A stretch of DNA of 64,000 nucleotides from Ceratotherium simum simum. Lineage: Eukaryota; Chordata; Mammalia; Perissodactyla; Rhinocerotidae. How positions within the stretch are numbered: position 1 is the stretch's first letter; every line of letters begins with the position of its first letter. The position numbers and the translations under genes were made by a program. The DNA is taken from contig NW_004454181.1 in assembly GCF_000283155.1 (NCBI RefSeq), forward strand, positions 17,697,732 through 17,761,731, in the 5' to 3' direction. Of this stretch, positions 41,565-52,189 are shown piece by piece. The notes below the pieces were generated by a model. It had not been told where the DNA came from and ran no database searches. It saw only the letters and a program-made list of their open reading frames with translations.

Positions 41565-41995
41565 CCCTCTTGTAACCACTGCCCGGGTCACTGTACAGAA
41601 CATTATCGGGACCTCAGAACACACCTTCATTCACCTGCCCAGTCATTATCCCTTCCTGACAGTAAGTACAATTCTGACATCTATCACCAGCTGTTAGTTT
41701 TGCCTCTTATATGATGAAACCATTGATTGTGTGAACTTTTGTATTTGTCTTCTTTGCTCAATTTCATGTTGGTGAGATTCATCCAAGTGATTGCATGTGG
41801 CAGTAATTTGTCAATTTTCATTACTCTATTATATATTATTATATAACTATACCACAATATACTCAGTATTTTAATTATCATTTGGTTGTATTTTTTATTT
41901 CCATTATAATTTCATTTTTTTGTCTCAAGACAAAAACTTGAGATTTATTTTTTAAGTTTCCTCTAGTGTTAGTTATTTCTTTAAATTTATTTTTT

Positions 41996-42265
41996 GGGGC
42001 CAGCCTGGTGATGCAGTGCACCACCTCCTTAAGTGCACCTTAAGTGCACATGCTCCTCTCGGGCAGCCTGGGGTTCGCAGGTTTGGATCCCGGGCGCACA
42101 CCGAGGCACCACTTGTCAAGCCATGCTGTGCTGGCATCCCACATATAAAGTAGAGGAAGATGGGCACGGATGTTAGCCCAGGGCCAATCTTCCTGAGCAA
42201 AAAGAGGAAGATTGGCATTGGATGTTAGCTCAGGGCTAGTCTTCCTCACAAAAGAAAAAAATAAT
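41996..42265 (+). mobile_element. ERE SINE, full length, with internal head duplication
   Basis: GGGGCCAGCCTGGTGATGCAG head, GTTTGGATCCCGGGC box B, CCACATATAAAGTAGAGG, GTTAGCTCAGGGCTAG, A-rich tail. 12-bp target duplication AATTTATTTTTT at 41984-41995 and 42266-42277. TTAAGTGCAC is repeated at 42030 and 42041, lengthening the head between box A and box B. Confidence 0.94.
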
Positions 42266-43190
42266 AATTTATTTTTTTAAAGTTATTTCTAAATGCAATG
42301 TGATTATATAATGTGTTCTAATAATATGTATGTTCTGAAATGTATTGCTGTTTGCTTTATGGTCTAGTATTGGGTCTGTTTTATAAATGTTCCATATGTG
42401 CTTGAAGAAATTATTATTCTCGAGTTGTCAGAGTTCTCTGTATATCTATCATATCAAGCTTGTTATGTGTATATTCAAATTTCTGTACCCTACTAATTTT
42501 CATCTGCTTGTATTAAAATTGAGAAAGATACATTGAAAATTTCCATCATGATGATGCATCTATCAATGTGTCCATGTAGTTCCATCATATATTTATATAT
42601 ACATAAATATCTTATTAGATACATACAATTTTATAATTATTATGTCTTCCTGGTAGGTTGAGCCTATCATATTAGCATTTAATAGTATTTACTTTATCAC
42701 TAATCATACTCTATTTTAAAGAGATAATTTATAATTATTATCATTATAATTTGTCTTATAACTCGGCTTTCTCTTGGTTAGTACTTGCTTGTTATGCCTG
42801 TTTCCATCATTTTTCTTTCAGTCTTCTCAGAGTCTTAGGGTTTTAATGTGTATTTTAAACATCAGAGAGTTGAATTTTTAAAAATTTTATCTGGTTATCT
42901 CTATCTAGTAATTGACAGACATATTCATTTTAATTAATTATGATTACTAATATATTTGAACCAATTTCTACCATCTCATTTTATGCTGTCTATTTTTTTC
43001 TGTTTTCCTCTGTGCTTTTTATTCTCTTTTACTATCAATTTTTTTTTTTTTGGTGATTGACTAGGACAGTTATTTTCCTATTGCATTACCCCTTTTTTAC
43101 TTTTTTGGTAATTATGTTCTCTATTTCTATTCTTTTACCCTTAACATTTTAGCATGAATACTTAACCCAGAATTTAATCAATAGAACAAC

Positions 43191-43489
43191 AAAAAAAAAA
43201 TACTCCCAGCTACTAAAATCCACCGTATTTTAAAAAGCCATTGGGTTATAAATGATTTTTTTTTGGTCTACAATAATATTTTACAGTCCACTCCCAAAGG
43301 GAATCCCTACTGTGTCCACTTTCAGGGCCTTATAGTAATCAGGACATAGGAATTTGTAGTCCTTCCTTTTCTTTTTCCTTTTAGAATTTTCAAAAGAGTT
43401 ATTGGAACTTAAAGACATACAAAGGAATACTTTGATAAAGTAAAGAAATAGCCATCTTGTAGCCAGGCTGTGAGCTTTCACAGAATATC
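43191..43489. other. Single-copy DNA, nothing recognised
   Basis: No repeat or exon supported. Confidence 0.45.
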
Positions 43490-43905
43490 AGTAAGGCTCA
43501 GACAAGACCACAATAGGACCATATTTGAAACATGACAGAGGCAAGGCCACTCTGCAACCACAAATGACTAAACGTTGTGTCTTCTGACTGACATGCACGA
43601 TTCTGCTGCTTCTTTGCTAATGACAACTCTAGCCTCCTATAACGCTCCCATCTCCTAGATAAAATACATTAAGATACACAATCACCACTTCTTGAGAGCT
43701 TCCCATGGAGAACCCAGCCCTTGCTTCCTTAATCTCTCCTGGCAATCATCCAGCACAAGGCTGAATCCTGTAAGAAGCCCTTCCTAGACTCCTTCCCCCT
43801 TACTAAGACCTTTCTTTGTTGTCTCAGGAAGGTGTCCTCCTTTGATGCAGTAAGCTGAATAAACCAAACTTTTTTTGCCAGTTTTTCGTAGTGGCTTTTG
43901 GTCAG
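43490..43905 (+). mobile_element. Probable ERV LTR (class-I-like)
   Basis: Has AATAAA at 43858-43863 (GCTGAATAAACCAAAC) followed by TAGTGGCTTTTGGTCAGTGGG, resembling the R/U5 end of the LTR at 32.7 kb (GCTTGGCTTTCTGGGCAGTGG). C-rich sequence upstream (CCTTCCTAGACTCCTTCCCCC) is also LTR-like. TG...CA ends and target duplication not identified. Confidence 0.5.
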
Positions 43906-44124
43906 TGGGCTCTATTTTTAAAAATAACAAGTAGATTACTTAAGTAATGATGAGATCATGTTATTCCTTTTATTCCAATTTAACAAACTTTCTAGAATAA
44001 TCTATATAGAAAATGCAAGTTGTTTTACTAAAACTGGCTCTTGGTGATAGGGTTTGAAAAAGCATGCTTATAGTATGCATAGTCTAAGTTCTGAGAATAG
44101 CCTTACTAATATAAGAGGCAATGT

Positions 44125-44310
44125 GGCAGGATAGAAAAAGCATCAGAAGAGTAAGTTGTAGGGTAGATTCCATCCTAGTTATCCCTCCTATGTGACTTTT
44201 CCATCCTGAATCTTATTGTCTCCATTTGTAAAATGGGCATATTAATAACCTACCTGCTGATCTCCCAGTTTTACTGTGATCATAGGCATATGACTTAAAG
44301 GTTACTTACA
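44125..44310 (+). repeat. MIR SINE, sense
   Basis: GAAAAAGCATCAGAAGAGTAAG, CTATGTGACTTTTCC, CTCCATTTGTAAAATGGGCATATTAATAACCTACC. Clear core, diverged 3' end. Confidence 0.8.
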
Positions 44311-44353
44311 GAAATCTGTCAATGTATATTTCTTAATGTAACACGTGTGATAG

Positions 44354-44518
44354 CAGTAGTTCTCAAATTTGCTGCATACTAAAATCACCTGAGGAATTTT
44401 TTTTTAAATACCAATACCCATCCCAATTCAATCAGAATTCTGGGAGTGCGACCTAATATCAATATTTTTAAAAACACCTCAGATGATTCCAATGGGCAGC
44501 CAAGTTTGAGAACCAGTG
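44354..44518. mobile_element. MER5-type hAT MITE
   Basis: Ends CAGTAGTTCTCAAATTTG and AAGTTTGAGAACCAGTG are inverted repeats; the interior has AAAATCACCTGAGGAATT and CTCAGATGATTCCAATGG. Length (165 bp) fits MER5. Confidence 0.88.
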
Positions 44519-44526
44519 GGTTAGAG

Positions 44527-44672
44527 CAGTGCTTTTCAAACCTAATGTTCATACAAATCACTTTTGATCTTAATAAAATTAGACTATCGTCCACTAGGTC
44601 TGTGGTGGGTCCTGAGATTCTACACTTTTAACAAGCTCCCAGGTGATGCTGATGTTGCTCATCCATGGACCA
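44527..44672. mobile_element. MER5-type hAT MITE, truncated at right
   Basis: CAGTGCTTTTCAAACC start; AGGTCTGTGGTGGGTCCTGAGATTC, TTTTAACAAGCTCCCAGGTGATGCTGATG interior; the closing inverted repeat is lost after CATGGACCATCC. It lies 8 bp from the preceding MER5 copy. Confidence 0.86.
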
Positions 44673-44679
44673 TCCATGG

Positions 44680-45354
44680 GTTATGGAATTAAGACCCTAA
44701 AAAATATCTTTATAAGACTAGAGGAAAATAAAAATTACAAATACTTTCATAGCTCAAGTTGATTGCAAAAGCTAATATAAATTCTTGGGGCCAGAGACAG
44801 TCACTACCAAAGAACCTAGCAAGAAAAAAAACTATTTGCATACAAAAATGTTTTGTGGTTATAATTCCTCCCTGCTCATCCCCTCATCTGACCTTGGATT
44901 AGGGGAGAAACAGGTTAGAAAGGATAAGCACACAATGGAAAAGAAAACAGGAAAAGCCAATTTAATGAATTTGGTTTATAAAGAATTAAGAAGGAAATTA
45001 AGTATTTATGAAAATTATTTTCAGTTTGTTTGGAAAAGTGAAAAGAATTGTTAACATATGTACTTAAATTTTGCTATCTGTACAGTACTTTTATAAATGA
45101 TGTACTAGTTTAAAAAATGAACCAATGTGTGTTAATGCACTGTAAAATATTCTGAGCACACAAAGAATAGATGCTTCATTAGGTGGGAATCATAAAAAGA
45201 AACTGGAAAACTCTGAACATAAATGAACCTTCAACATCCAGTGAGGTTAAGTAAATGTGTATTTTAGGCCAAGAAATTGGTTTGAATTACAAGCCAAAAA
45301 AAAGATTATGACCAATTATAATCTCCCAAAACAGATATTCTGCAAGTAAAGTTG
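44680..45354. other. Single-copy DNA, nothing recognised
   Basis: An 89-codon frame (44785-45054) is lysine-rich because the DNA is A-rich; no domain seen. Confidence 0.45.
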
Positions 45355-45445
45355 CAACATTGAATACCTACCATGTACTATTGTCAAAAGATGTAAGATA
45401 AATAAGACCTAATCCCTGCCCTTAAGTAACTCATAAATCTAGTAA
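45355..45445 (-). repeat. LINE-2 3' end, antisense
   Basis: CATTGAATACCTACCATGTACTATTG, AATCCCTGCCCTTAAGTAAC: L2 3' terminus in reverse. Confidence 0.65.
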
Positions 45446-46429
45446 TGACATTGCAATATCACTGCTGGAAATTAGATCCTTTAAATTTCTTCTATGACCT
45501 GGGAGTTTGGTCTTGGGCTTGCTATTTATTTTCTTCTACCTCCCAGAGTTTGGCTGACAGTAGGAGGCCCTCTTTGAATCCTGCTAATGTAATATCCTTT
45601 GAAGATAAAGGAAGTAAGAAGATTAGAGTAGGAAATTCTTTTATTGTCTTGATCTTCCCAGCTTAGGACCTATGTCAGGCAGAACAAGCCCCACTGTTGA
45701 TGAGATATTGGCGGACAAGCCGATCTGAGGCTTCGCAATTTCCAAAAGATTGTCATCTAGGCTGAAGATTCACAATGAAGAAAGATTTATTGTCCCAAGA
45801 AATTAGGGGGATGGGACAGAGAATGAATGGCACTGGAGTTGGAGTTGTATTATTCCTCAACACTCCCATGCTTTGATCTGAACATTCAGTTCTCAAAGGC
45901 ACTATTAGGAATTCCTGCATGAAGAAATCAGCCTGACTGGAGAGACTGTCTGGGGAGAGAGAACGAGCAAGTGTGGAGTTCAGGGAGAAAGAAACTAGGT
46001 ATCAGCAGTCAGGTCTTGATGAGCTCTTGCTAGTTATAAATCTATTAATAGGCTCATATATACCATCCCCACGTTGAAATGTTCCTATCACCATTTTCAG
46101 AAAAGCTGGGAAATCCTCATCTTCTTTGGGGAATCTAATGTGCCTGAAACACCAAGAGGTAACTGACGTATTCCTCTGAGCCAAAAGGCTCATTCTAGAC
46201 ACACTCTGTCAGGCCAGGGTAGCTGCTCTGAACATGGCCAAGTTGTGTAGGTTTCATGATTAAACTTTCACGTTCAAGTTATTATTCCTTGTTCCATAGG
46301 CACAGACAAAGCACTATGTACAAGTGATCACAAGAGTCCTGGGCGAGAAAGAGTTGTTTCCATCCAAATCCCATGGATAAGAAAGCTAATCATACGCCTG
46401 CTAAAGAGGTAGAGATCAGAGATGTTGTC
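45446..46429. other. Single-copy DNA, nothing recognised
   Basis: No repeat family, RNA gene or exon supported. Confidence 0.45.
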
Positions 46430-48390
46430 TTTGTGCAGAGTTTTGATAAAGATTGTGAGACACTCAGGTAGCTGTGGCCTCTTTTCTATTTGTCTTTGGT
46501 TTTCATCAGTTTGACTATGTTGTGTCTGGGTGTGAATCTCTCTGTGTTTATTCTACTTAGGGTTCATTTAGCATCTTAGGTATGTAGATTAATGATTTTT
46601 ATCAATTTATGGAAATTGCCCCGTGATTTCTTCAAATATTTTTTGTGCTCCTTTCTCTTTTCCTTCTGGCACTCTCATATGTAATGAGAGTTTGTTAATA
46701 CTCATGTTATTGTCCCATAGGTCTCTGAGGTTCTGTTCATTTCTCTCCAATTACTATTGGAGAGAAGCATTTTTTTCTCTGTTCTTTAGGTTGAATAATT
46801 TTTGTTGACTTATCTTCAAATTCAACTAATTCTTCTGCCAGCTCAAATATTCCATTGATCCCTCTAGTGAATTTTTCATTTCAGTTATTATACTTTTTAA
46901 ATCCAGGCTTTCTATTTGGTTGTTTTTTATAATTTCTATTTCCTTATTGAAAAATATTTTTATTCATTGTTGGCATAATTTAATTTAATTCTTTAAACTT
47001 GCTTTCCATTAGTTCTTTGAGTATGCTTGTAATAGCTGCTTTGAAATCTTTGTCTGCTAAATCCAATATCTAGGATCACAGTTTCTATTGACTGTATTGA
47101 CTGATTTTTTTTCTGAATGTGGTTCATACTTTCTTTGTTTTTTACATATCTCATAACTTTTTATTGAAAACTGGACATTTTACATAATATATTATAGCAC
47201 CTTTGGACTCTGATTCTCCACACCCCTTCCCCCAAAAAGGTTGTTATTGCCATTTTTGTTCATTGATTTGTTTTGTAACTTTTCTGGTTAAATCTGTGAA
47301 ATCTGCCTCTTCTAGGGTGTGTAACCTCTGATGTCTCTGCTCAGGATATTCTGCCCTCCTTCCTTCCTTCCTTCCTTCCTTCCTCCCTCCCTCCCTCCCT
47401 CCCTCCCTTCCTTCCTCCCTTCCTTCCTTCCTCCCTTCCTTACCTTCCTTTCTTACCTTTCTTTCTTTCCTTTCTTTTCTTTTAAAAAATAATTCTCATT
47501 TTAATCTTTAAGCCCATTGTCCTGGGATCACCCTTGGATACGCCTAATGTAGTAGCCATCCAATTATTGAACAGAAACTGTGCTCAAATACTTTTAGCCA
47601 GTAAGGCTTTTGTCCTTTCTTATCTAATGAATCTGTGTGGATAAGAAAGTGCATTATAAATTCAGGCCACTTTAAAATATGCCCCAGCTTTTATTTTCGG
47701 CTGGGCTTTTTCCAGTCTCCACTGCACATGCATGCTGCCTCAGCCAAGAATATGTATTTTTGCAGCCACAATTGCCAACTCCAGCTCTATTAGCCACGCA
47801 TCACCTGATATCCATCACTTCTACTAAAAAGGTCACTGAATTTTGCTACTTCTCCAAATCTAGTGATCCTTCATCAATTGTGACAGTGAAGCTTCTGGTC
47901 TTGATGGTGTACCCTTCCTTGGAAGAACCTCTGTGTTGATGGGGGCAGAAATGGGACATTTCTCAGGCAAGAACACTACAGACTCCCACAGTTCTTACCC
48001 AAAGTTCATCAGTTTTTCAAGCATAAGTGCTTTTCAGATTGCTGTACACTTTTGATTGATTTCCAGAGAGCTGAAATTGTGGCTTTTGTCAATTTTACCT
48101 AGTTTTACAGTTGCTTTTTGAGGAAAGTGTTTGTTGACCTTCTTATACAGCCACAGTCAAAAGTCCTTCCCCATCCTCTTTTCTGAAGGATGACAAGAAC
48201 ACTCCATTACTGAAAATGATTCATTACAATTCTTCCTGGAATCAAAAATAGATGCTATAGATGTCAGTGAATTCTGGTTTTTATCATTCTGTGGCCTTTG
48301 AAGATTTCTCCAACCACCCCAGAGCCACTCCTAGGGGTCAAGTTCAGTGATGACCATGTTCTTGTTTGTTTCTGGGACTTCCAACAGAGA
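46430..48390 (-). mobile_element. LINE-1/HAL1-type 5' region, antisense, diverged
   Basis: Antisense of an ancient L1 ORF1/5' UTR region: GACTATGTTGTGTCTGGGTGTG, TCTTCAAATATTTTTTGTGC, CTTCTGCCAGCTCAAATATTCC, GTAATAGCTGCTTTGAAATC, TTTGTCTGCTAAATCCAATATC and GAAAACTGGACATTTTAC. The same landmark order recurs in the nearly full-length antisense L1 at 57.0-57.7 kb. The part after the microsatellite (47490-48390) is less certain. Confidence 0.65.
47357..47483 (+). repeat. (CCTT)n/(CCCT)n microsatellite
   Basis: 127 bp of TTCC, CTCC and TTTC units, entirely pyrimidine apart from two ACC interruptions, and likely hypervariable. It lies within the antisense L1-like region. Confidence 0.96.
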
Positions 48391-48434
48391 AGGAATTAAT
48401 GATAAAATGAGCACAAAAAAATAAAACCAGTACA

Positions 48435-48662
48435 GCTAAATAGTTGAAGCATGACTTTGGAATCAGCTAGATCTGGGCTCAGATCTTGACTCCTGAACCT
48501 ACATAGCTGTAACTTTAGGCAAGGAATCTAGAGTTTCTGAGCTTTGACAACTTCATCTGAAAAATAGGTTCACAATAGTATTTACCTCACAGTGTCTGTG
48601 GATCAAGTGACATAAGATATGTGAAATGCCTACTGTTGAGCCCACAATACAGAAGCCCGGTG
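48435..48662 (+). repeat. MIR SINE, sense
   Basis: GCATGACTTTGGAATCAGC, AGATCTGGGCTCAGATCTTGAC, CTTCATCTGAAAAATAGG, TACCTCACAGTGTCTGTGG and GTGCTTAGTAGGTACC tail region. Confidence 0.85.
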
Positions 48663-48728
48663 CTTAGTAGGTACCTATTATCTCATTACCAGCTACTTAG
48701 TAGGTACCTATTATCTCATTACCAGCTA
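48663..48728 (+). repeat. 33-bp tandem duplication
   Basis: The 33-bp unit starting CTTAGTAGGTACCTATTATC and ending ACCAGCTA occurs twice back to back (48663-48695, 48696-48728) without mismatch. It sits at the MIR 3' end. Confidence 0.97.
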
Positions 48729-50304
48729 CGGCTGAAAACCAGCACGTGCAAGCCTGAGTGTGATGACTGTGTGGTGAAAGGGCAAAAGGAAGGATTGAAA
48801 ATTTTGGGGTATCCGTTATCCTCTATCTGCCTGTGTGAATTTAGATGAGATGGTTCCCATCTCTAGGCCTCTTTTGCCAAATGAGGGGATCACATCAAAT
48901 CATTTCTGAGACTCCTTCAAGCTCTAATATTAATAGAGTCTATGAATTCTTCCCTCTGGCCCAATTCAGAATACCATTCATTTGAAATTTATCATATGCC
49001 ATTTCCAAATATCTACCCAGCCTTATTAAGTCCTATGGGCAGGGGTTATTTTGTTTACTTTTCTTATATTCTAAACTATTAGACATTCCATTGGAGTTTT
49101 GAATGTGATAATCCCACCCTTCTACACTCCAAGTTCTGAACCATTAAGAAATAGATACAGGAGGCAAATAGGGATCCAAATATCAGCTTTTCCCCCTTGC
49201 TTCACAGGTATAAGCTGGATTGGAACATAGGGTTTCCCATCCATTCTCTAGTGGACTGAACTTTCTCACTCACTCAATATGGAACAGCCAGACTCCTGCA
49301 AGCCTCACCCTCAGGAGCATCAACTTCCTCCATGTGCTTGCTGCAGGAAAAGCAGAGAGAAAGCAAGCACACTAAGTGGCTAATGGCCCAGAGTGAGAGA
49401 GATACACACACTCAAGGGCAGTGCTAACTGCTGATCAAAGATTCCTGCTTGCCTTCTTCCTGGATATCACCGATCACACAAGTCACTGTTTGCCCTGTGC
49501 GTATGCTATAAGTGATCTTCTCATTGCTGGTTCCCCTTTTGGAGAGAAGAGGGAAGATCTCTACACTACTGGAAATGAGAGGAATAAGTGTTCCTCTTTG
49601 CACAAGGCAAGTGCCTAGTAAATATTAATCAATTCCTATGGTCTACGTTTACATGAAGAAAGTATGCTTGTCATTCTTTGCCACACCAGAAAGTTTATTC
49701 ATGTTATTAGGATGTTTAATTTAAATTATTTATACAGGGTCACACCTAATGATTAGAACCCCTCTCCTCCTGAACAGAACAGTCCCCAGAGAGCCTTGAG
49801 CTATCTGAGATGGAGTCAAGTCTGAAAGAGACTGAAGGTGAATAACTGATATCACATCTAAGCATAGATGGAGCTTCAGAAAGCAGTTCACATCTACGGC
49901 AAATAGCATGGGATGGGTAGTGAACATGTGTGCTTCTCTCTGCTTAGCCACTAAGTCTGTTATTTACAAACATATTTTTTTAGCAGTACAATCCTCTTTC
50001 TAAATGAAATCTTAGATATAACTCCAATACAAAATAAAAAACTAAACAGTTAAAAAATGACCTTTTTCTTTTGAAGCTGAGGTATGGTTCTGATAACATT
50101 CTCTGCCTGGGTCTGCCTCTGGCACCAGGGAGCAAGTGACTTACTGGCAGAGATCGGAGGAAAATAGACTTCCAGGCCAGGGTTCTTTCTACCTCATTAT
50201 CTGTTGAAACATTTGGGGATGAGATTCCAGCCTTATGTTCATCAACACAGAAATAGCTCACCAGAAGACAGCACAGATGTCTGAAAGTTGCATGGTCTTT
50301 GTGG
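48729..50304. other. Single-copy DNA, nothing firmly recognised
   Basis: A faint MIR-like stretch around 48840-48920 (TTAGATGAGATGGTTCCC, TTTTGCCAAATGAGGGGA). Otherwise no repeat, RNA gene or exon supported. Confidence 0.45.
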
Positions 50305-50500
50305 ATCTCCCTGAGGAATAATGAAATCTAGAGTCCTGAGTTCCAGTTTTGGTTTCAGCCCTAACTAACAAGTTTTTTAACCTCATATCTCAGTTTTCTC
50401 ATCTATAAAATGGGGATAAGGGTAAAATAATATCATGTGAAATAGGTGATTTTTCTCATTGCTTAATAAATAATGATGGTAGTAATAATTATCATTGTTG
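50305..50500 (+). repeat. MIR SINE, sense
   Basis: CTAGAGTCCTGAGTTCCAG, TCAGTTTTCTCATCTATAAAATGGGGATAAGGG and TGCTTAATAAATAATGATGG. Confidence 0.83.
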
Positions 50501-50561
50501 TTGTTATTGTTGTAAAACAGCAAGATTCAAGTTTAAAACGGTGGTTCTCAACCATAGCTGG

Positions 50562-51247
50562 TGTATGGGTTGAATTCTGTCCTCCAAAAATATATGTTGA
50601 AGCCCTAAACCCCAATACCCGTGAATGTGACCTTATGTGGAAATAGGGTCTTTATAGATGTAATACTGTTAAGTTGAAGTTATAATGGCAAATCAAAACC
50701 ACAATGAGATATCACCTCACACCTGTTAGGATGGCTATTATAAAAAAAAAAAAAAAACCCACAAGATGACAGGTGTTGGTGAGGATATGAAGAAATTTGA
50801 ACCCTTAGACAGTGTTGTTGGGAATGTAAAATGGTGCAGCTACTATGGAAAACAGTATGGCAGTCCCTCAAAAAATTAAAAATGCAATTACCATATGATC
50901 CAGCAATCTCACTTCTCAGTATACCTCTCAAAATAATTGAAATTTGGATCTCAAAGAGATATATACACTCCCATGTCCATTATAGCATTATTCTCAATGT
51001 CAAGATATGGAAACAATATAGGCAAAGATTTGAGTGATGCATCTACAAGCCAAGAAACACCAAGGATTGTCAGCAACTGTCAGAAGCAAGGATGGATCCT
51101 CCCCTAGAGACTTCAGAGAGAGGATGGCCCTGCTGACACCTTGATTTTGGATTTCTATCACCTAGAACTCTAAAAGAATAAATTTCTGTTGTTTTAAGCC
51201 TCCCAGTTCGTGGTAACCTATTATGGCAGACTTAGGAAACTAATATA
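50562..51247 (+). mobile_element. MLT1-type LTR, sense, inside MER5 and itself carrying an L1 piece
   Basis: Begins TGTATGGGTTGAATTCTGTC, with GTTGAAGCCCTAAACCCC and TGGAAATAGGGTCTTTATAG. After the L1 piece it continues GAGTGATGCATCTACAAGCC, TGACACCTTGATTTTGG, AGAATAAATTTCTGTTGTTTTAAGCC and ends GGAAACTAATATA. Flanked by 5-bp GCTGG (50557-50561) and GTTGG (51248-51252), matching the 5-bp duplication of MaLR elements with one transition. Confidence 0.85.
50686..51016 (+). mobile_element. LINE-1 ORF2 internal fragment, no poly-A end
   Basis: AATCAAAACCACAATGAGATATC, CACCTGTTAGGATGGC, ATGGTGCAGCTACTATGGAAAAC, ATGATCCAGCAATCTCAC and CAAGATATGGAAACAA are sense L1 ORF2 C-terminal sequence (translation contains PYDPAISLL). 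It stops before the ORF2 end and has no 3' UTR or poly-A at either side, although it lies inside an LTR. Confidence 0.85.
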
Positions 51248-51564
51248 GTTGGATAGCAAAGTCACCTGGGAGCTTTTTGAAAGTGTGCGTGCTTGAGCCT
51301 CATCCAAGGAGTTTTTTGTTCATGAGATCTAAGAAGAGCTAGAAAATCTATATTTCTTCTCACAGCTCTTCAGATAATTCTGTTGCATAACCAGAACTGA
51401 GAACCACTAACTAGTATGTAATACCATTGGCATGTATACCTTTCTATAAAAGTATGAATATCTAAAATTGACATTGAAATGTTTCAGAATGGGAAAGCAT
51501 CTTGTTCCCTTTTCTCACCCCCAATGACCATGGTGTAGCATGACATGATAGACAGTGCTTATTG

Positions 51565-51800
51565 AAAGCAATGTCTATTGTGCCAAGAAATGTGTTTAGT
51601 CTCAGGGTCTCTGCTAAGTAGTTTACACAGGCTGTCTCATTTAATCTTGATGACAACACCATGAGAAAGATTCTATTATTCTATTATTATTTCCTGTTTT
51701 AAGATATCAAGATTCAGAGAGAAGTAATTTTCCCAAGATAACACAGCCTAGTAAATGGGCAGAGCAGGAATTTAAACCCAAACAGTCAAACTCAAAAAGT
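51565..51800 (-). repeat. MIR SINE, antisense
   Basis: GCAATGTCTATTGTGCCAAG, CTGTCTCATTTAATCTTGATGAC, TTTCCTGTTTTAAGATATCAAG, CCCAAGATAACACAGCCTAG and GCAGGAATTTAAACCC are MIR in reverse. Confidence 0.88.
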
Positions 51801-52189
51801 GGGTCTCTCTGGAACACTATTCCAACATTCCTTAAAATATAGAATCTGCTTATAAAAGTTACACACAATTATTTAGATCTGTTTAGATCTATGAAGGCCT
51901 GGTATTAAAAAACATAGTGACACAGGTATTCTCTTTTGTATTCTCTTCCATTCCTTCTGAATACTTGAATGAGAAAGACTGTTTGGTTCTAGTGTGTCTC
52001 TAACTCCTCTATAACATTAGCTAGTCTTATTCAACAAAGGAATAGATCTCAGGTTCAGAGCCATCAGCAGGCAAAAGGCCTCAGCAATAAATAATATGAA
52101 TTTATTTTTGCTGTGCTTAGTTTTACAGTTTCTGTTTATTTATGGCAGTTAATACTTGTTTTTCATATGTAATAATGATAGTTACTGTT
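51801..52189. other. Single-copy DNA, nothing recognised
   Basis: No repeat, RNA gene or exon supported. Confidence 0.45.

Larger units (their letters stand above)
40965..43190 (-). mobile_element. Old LINE-1, antisense, 3' UTR and endonuclease-region remnants, two EREs
   Basis: 3' UTR landmarks: GAGGTAACCACTATTCTAAATT, and after an ERE ACTTTTTATTGAAATATGTAC, CTGTACAGAACATTATCGG, GGTGAGATTCATCCAAGTG, CTATACCACAATATACTCAG. After the second ERE the sequence resembles antisense ORF2 5' DNA (GTTCCATATGTGCTTGAAG, CTGTATATCTATCATATC). No frame is open. A large part of ORF2 between the two sections is absent, so it may be a deleted element or two adjacent fragments. Confidence 0.7.
50541..51410. 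mobile_element. MER5-type hAT MITE, split by an LTR
   Basis: Left end GTGGTTCTCAACCATAGC (50541-50561), right part from 51253 (TAGCAAAGTCACCTGGGAGC) to the inverted end ACTGAGAACCACTAA near 51410. The two halves join at the MER5 'CTTGGCTG...' region once the LTR is removed. Confidence 0.85.

Noticed and set aside
47357..47483. CRISPR-like or satellite array
   Set aside because: Simple tetranucleotide repeat without spacers. No array of spaced direct repeats exists anywhere in the window.
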